From an uncultured Collinsella sp. (GTDB taxonomy: Bacteria > Actinomycetota > Coriobacteriia > Coriobacteriales > Coriobacteriaceae): DNA of 8,768 nt. The translations under genes were made by a program, and so were the position numbers. Below are positions 6,442-8,768 of the stretch, piece after piece; position 1 is the stretch's first letter; every line of letters starts with the position of its first letter. The notes under the pieces are model-generated. The model was not told the DNA's origin and made no database searches. It worked only from the letters and a program-made list of their open reading frames with translations. The stretch covers positions 1 through 8,768 of the forward strand of contig CAAENW010000145.1 of assembly GCA_900757265.1 (NCBI GenBank), written 5' to 3'.

Positions 6442-6888
6442 CTAAAAGAATGAACGCATGGTCTCCAAAACCTGCTCGGGCGTATCGCATGCGCTGAGCT
6501 TGGCAACGCAGTCCTCGTCCTCGAACATCTGCGAAAGCTCCGCCAAGCAGCCAAGATGAGCCTTGGGGTCGGGTGCGCAAATACCCACGAGCACGTGAAC
6601 CGGATCGAAATCCTCGTGTCCAAACGCAACGGCTGGGTCAAGCGTGACGATACAGATTCCCGCTTCGCTCACATTGCCATCTGCCTGAGCGTGGGGCATG
6701 GCGATGCCCTCTTCCAAGACCATATAGGGGCCGAATTTGTGAACCGATGAAATCATGGCGTCAACATAGCTCTGATCGCATTTGCCAGCGTCTACGAGCA
6801 ACTTACCGCATGCCCTGATCGCTTCCTCCCAGTCGGAGGCCTCGACGTGGCAGGCAACAAGCTCGGGCTTAAGAAGATCGGTCAGCAT
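6442..6888 (-). CDS. PTS EIIA component, mannitol/fructose-fold ascorbate type (UlaC/SgaA-like)
   Basis: A 148-residue cytoplasmic domain that accepts phosphate from HPr and donates it to EIIB. The sequence GPYMVLEEGIAMPHAQ (53-68) holds the active histidine, His66, and is the pattern of the ascorbate-type branch of the EIIA-2 family. Length matches UlaC (about 150). It stands alone, without HPr or other fused domains and without PRD regulatory modules. The gene starts nine bases after the tal2 stop. Its GGGGA ribosome-binding site includes the last base of that stop codon, which suggests translational coupling with tal2. Confidence 0.92.
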   Translation of the reverse strand: MLTDLLKPELVACHVEASDWEEAIRACGKLLVDAGKCDQSYVDAMISSVHKFGPYMVLEEGIAMPHAQADGNVSEAGICIVTLDPAVAFGHEDFDPVHVLVGICAPDPKAHLGCLAELSQMFEDEDCVAKLSACDTPEQVLETMRSFF

Positions 6889-6897
6889 GCTCGTCCC

Positions 6898-7608
6898 CTA
6901 CTCCTCGGGCAGGATATGAAAACCAAGCGCCTGAATGTCGCGGGCAAAACCCTTGACCGTATCAAGCGAGTACTCAAGCAAATCTTTCCCGAAATTCTTG
7001 CGCTTGGCAAGAAGGGCATTGGGGACCGTAATGATCTGGCATCCAACGGACTCCGCCTGGAAGATATTGAGGACCTCGCGCGTAGACGCCCAGAGAACCT
7101 CGGCAGCAGGCTTAACGGCAGCCTTCTTTACGGACTCCGCCATGAGGGGCAGCGGATCGACGCCGGTATCGGCAATGCGACCGGCGAAGATGGACAGAAT
7201 AGAGGGTGTCTCAGCAGAGACGGCATCGACAAACTCGTCGACCTGCTCGGGCGTGAAGATAGTGGTGACATTCACCTTGATGCCGTCGGCAGAAAGGCGC
7301 TTGACCAGCGCGGCAGTGGACTCACCCTTGGTGTTGAGCGCCGGGATCTTAACGTAGACGTTGTCTGCCCAGGTTGCGATCTCGCGAGCCTCGGCTTCCA
7401 TACCCGCCTCGTCGTCGGCGAATACCTCAAAAGAGACCGACACATCAGTAATGTGCTCAAGAACCGTCTTGGCAAAAGCGCGGTAGTCGGTCACGCCGCC
7501 GGCCTTCATAAGGGAAGGATTGGTCGTGAAGCCCTGAACGTTGCCATTGTCATGCATGTCAAGCATGCCTTCGAGGTTAGCGCCGTCGGCAAACACCTTA
7601 ATCGCCAT
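6898..7608 (-). CDS. Transaldolase (TalC/FSA-like class), copy 2, first gene of the PTS operon
   Basis: A 236-residue paralog of tal1 with the same catalytic set: Asp8 in FADGAN, Lys87 in NVYVKIP as Schiff-base residue, Glu61 and Phe141 (transaldolase-type rather than fructose-6-phosphate-aldolase-type), and Ser176 in WASTRE. It differs from tal1 at roughly 48 of 234 aligned positions and ends in two extra glutamates. Differences cluster at 18-21, 67-72, 90-92 and 208-213, away from the active site. The start at 7608 follows AAAGGA with a six-base spacer; an ATG 19 codons upstream has no such support. As promoter-proximal gene of tal2-EIIA-EIIB-EIIC, its product probably handles the sugar phosphate made by this PTS, either directly or after isomerisation. 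Confidence 0.94.
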   Translation of the reverse strand: MAIKVFADGANLEGMLDMHDNGNVQGFTTNPSLMKAGGVTDYRAFAKTVLEHITDVSVSFEVFADDEAGMEAEAREIATWADNVYVKIPALNTKGESTAALVKRLSADGIKVNVTTIFTPEQVDEFVDAVSAETPSILSIFAGRIADTGVDPLPLMAESVKKAAVKPAAEVLWASTREVLNIFQAESVGCQIITVPNALLAKRKNFGKDLLEYSLDTVKGFARDIQALGFHILPEE

Positions 7609-7639
7609 GTTCGGTCCTTTCTCATCTAGCACTATTGCT

Positions 7640-7713
7640 ATCGAAAGCCTTCTTCTTTGTTTCAAAAGCTTTTCGGCTTTCTTTTATAAACTATTTCAAA
7701 AGCCATCGAAAGC
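7640..7713 (-). promoter_or_regulatory. Repeat-rich control region of the tal2-PTS operon
   Basis: Four related elements lie 30-105 bases upstream of the tal2 start: ATCGAAAGC at 7640-7648, TTTCAAAAGC at 7660-7669 and 7694-7703, and ATCGAAAGC at 7705-7713. The first TTTCAAAAGC overlaps a perfect AAAAGCTTTT palindrome (7664-7673). On the minus strand a TATAAA (7688-7683) could be the -10 of the operon promoter, with only a poor -35 17 bases before it. A separate TTGACA reads minus at 7724-7719, but nothing like a -10 lies at normal spacing. CTTTC/TTTCA-type repeats are known in operators of sugar-responsive DeoR repressors, so these are candidate sites for the divergent regulator. Confidence 0.5.
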
Positions 7714-7726
7714 TCAATTGTCAACT

Positions 7727-7758
7727 TTCCGTGAACGGTCGAATATCGGGTGTGAACG
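7727..7758. promoter_or_regulatory. Operator-like box shared with tal1 upstream region
   Basis: TTCCGTGAACGG (7727-7738) is identical over 12 bases to the palindrome upstream of tal1 at 4475-4488. A second GTGAACG (7752-7758) follows the first (7731-7737) at a distance of 21 bases, two helical turns, so a dimer or tetramer could bind both from the same face. The box is about 120 bases upstream of tal2 and 220 upstream of deoR. Confidence 0.5.
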
Positions 7759-7878
7759 TACTTCTTTTGGGCGGCACCTTCAGAAGGAGACTCTTTATAG
7801 GCCGTCTACGTGCGAACTATCTGCTACGCATGCATTTGTGACATGCCATTCCGTTCTTTTGATTCATTCGAATTTGCC

Positions 7879-7907
7879 TTGTTCTTTTCATATCGATACG
7901 TTATATT
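7879..7907 (+). promoter_or_regulatory. Candidate promoter of the DeoR-family gene
   Basis: TTGTTC (7879-7884) as a weak -35 and TATATT (7902-7907), one mismatch from the -10 consensus, are separated by 17 bases. They would start transcription about 40 bases before the ATG at 7957. The region is AT-rich compared with the genes around it. The rest of 7760-7878 shows only minor inverted repeats. Confidence 0.5.
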
Positions 7908-7956
7908 TCGATTACGAAAGGCGCATCTTTTACCTTTTGTTCAAAAGGAGCGGCAT

Positions 7957-8748
7957 ATGGCATCTACTTCAGACCTTTCACCGGCCGAGCGTCAGCGATT
8001 TATCATGAATTGGCTGGCCGAAAAGCCAAATATCTCGGTATCCGACATCGTTCGCCGTTTTTCGGTTTCGGAAGTCACCGCACGGCACGACCTCATCTCG
8101 CTGGAATCCGAAGGCAAGCTGCGTCGCGTACGCGGCGGAGCGGTATCGCTTTCTCGCTCCAACGCAATCTTGTATCCCGAGGAGCGCATCAATGTCCAAG
8201 TCGAGGCCAAGGAGGCCATCGCCGCAACCGCAGCAACTCTTGTTGATGATGGCGATGTTCTGGTAATTGATATCGGCACCACAGGCTTTTACTTCGCTAA
8301 GGCCCTCATGGACAAGCGTGAGATCACCATTATCACCGGCGATCTTGCAATCGCGAACTACGCCAGCTTCAATCTCCCCAATGCTTCGGTAGTGCTGCTG
8401 GGCGGCTCCGTGCGCAAGGGGCACCTCTATCTCGCGGGCGCACTGACGCTCGACTGCATGAGCAAACTACATGCCGACAAGGCGTTTGTCAGTGCTGACG
8501 GATTCCACCCCGACCACGGTTTTACCGTCGAGCACGACTTCTCGGCCATGATCAAGCATATGTACCTTACCAACTCAAACCAGGGCTACATGATGGTTGA
8601 CCAGGGAAAGTTCAACAAGACCAGTTTTTATCAGTCCGCGCAGATCGATGACCTCGACGGCATCATCGTTGATGGAGACAACGAGGGCATCATGACGGCG
8701 GCGATCGAGAGCAGTCGCAGTCATCCCAAGCTCTATATTGCAAAATAG
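7957..8748 (+). CDS. DeoR-family transcriptional regulator of the divergent PTS operon
   Basis: A 263-residue DNA-binding protein of the DeoR/GlpR class; these usually repress sugar operons and release DNA when a phosphorylated sugar binds. The N-terminal winged helix-turn-helix (12-62) carries the family signature, ISVSDIVRRFSVSEVTARHDLISLESEGKLRRVRGGA, with TARHDL in place of the common TIRRDL. The C-terminal sensor domain shows DIGTTG (105-110), VVLLGGSVRKG (145-155), KAFVSADGF (175-183) and DQGKFNKTSF (215-224), the sugar-phosphate-binding landmarks of the family. The start at 7957 has AAAGGAG six bases upstream; the frame stays open 49 codons earlier, but that extension is phenylalanine-rich and unlike DeoR. 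Its divergent position points to the tal2-PTS operon as target, possibly also tal1. The last 20 bases of the window hold nothing recognisable. Confidence 0.94.
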   Translation: MASTSDLSPAERQRFIMNWLAEKPNISVSDIVRRFSVSEVTARHDLISLESEGKLRRVRGGAVSLSRSNAILYPEERINVQVEAKEAIAATAATLVDDGDVLVIDIGTTGFYFAKALMDKREITIITGDLAIANYASFNLPNASVVLLGGSVRKGHLYLAGALTLDCMSKLHADKAFVSADGFHPDHGFTVEHDFSAMIKHMYLTNSNQGYMMVDQGKFNKTSFYQSAQIDDLDGIIVDGDNEGIMTAAIESSRSHPKLYIAK

Positions 8749-8768
8749 CTCAAATGGCCGGGTCGCCC

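Noticed and set aside
7810..7956. N-terminal extension of the DeoR protein to an ATG at 7810
   Set aside because: The extension is upstream of the likely promoter, is unlike DeoR proteins, and the ATG at 7957 has a strong ribosome-binding site.
1..8768. CRISPR arrays, tRNA or rRNA genes, and transposase genes
   Set aside because: No regularly spaced direct repeats, cloverleaf sequence with CCA-type acceptor, rRNA landmarks or transposase motifs were seen on either strand.

Overview
The window looks like chromosomal DNA of a high-GC gut actinobacterium of the Coriobacteriia, most likely a Collinsella or a close relative. This rests on GC-rich third codon positions, compact Actinobacteria-like protein sequences, and a pairing of an ascorbate-type PTS with transaldolase and a DeoR regulator. 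The genus is an inference, not a match I could run.

Left part (1-3217, plus strand): the C-terminal two-thirds of a Gfo/Idh/MocA-type sugar oxidoreductase, cut by the window edge, ends in a clear intrinsic terminator. A 413-base intergenic stretch follows, which holds a roughly 160-base imperfect palindrome. Next is tex, a complete 715-residue Tex RNA-binding transcription accessory protein. The gap after tex (3218-3598) is packed with secondary structure: a nested inverted-repeat element of about 220 bases, a short in-frame remnant of a transaldolase C-terminus, and a strong hairpin downstream of the next gene.

Right part (3599-8748): a carbohydrate-uptake island. On the minus strand, read from right to left, is an operon of transaldolase (tal2), then PTS EIIA, EIIB and EIIC of the ascorbate/UlaABC type, closed by a textbook terminator. 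Beyond the terminator is a second, separately promoted transaldolase (tal1), about 80% identical to tal2. Divergent from the operon, on the plus strand, lies a DeoR-family repressor. The 348-base divergent intergenic region carries repeated TTTCAAAAGC and ATCGAAAGC elements, and a TTCCGTGAACGG box that recurs upstream of tal1.

Likely working model: the PTS imports and phosphorylates an unidentified sugar, the transaldolases feed its product into the pentose phosphate pool, and the DeoR protein senses a sugar phosphate and controls both the operon and tal1. None of the usual ascorbate catabolic genes (ulaG, ulaD, ulaE, ulaF) are here, so ascorbate is not established as the substrate. The points most worth following up are the shared operator-like box, the duplicated transaldolases flanking the transporter with a third fragment nearby, and the two palindromic intergenic elements.
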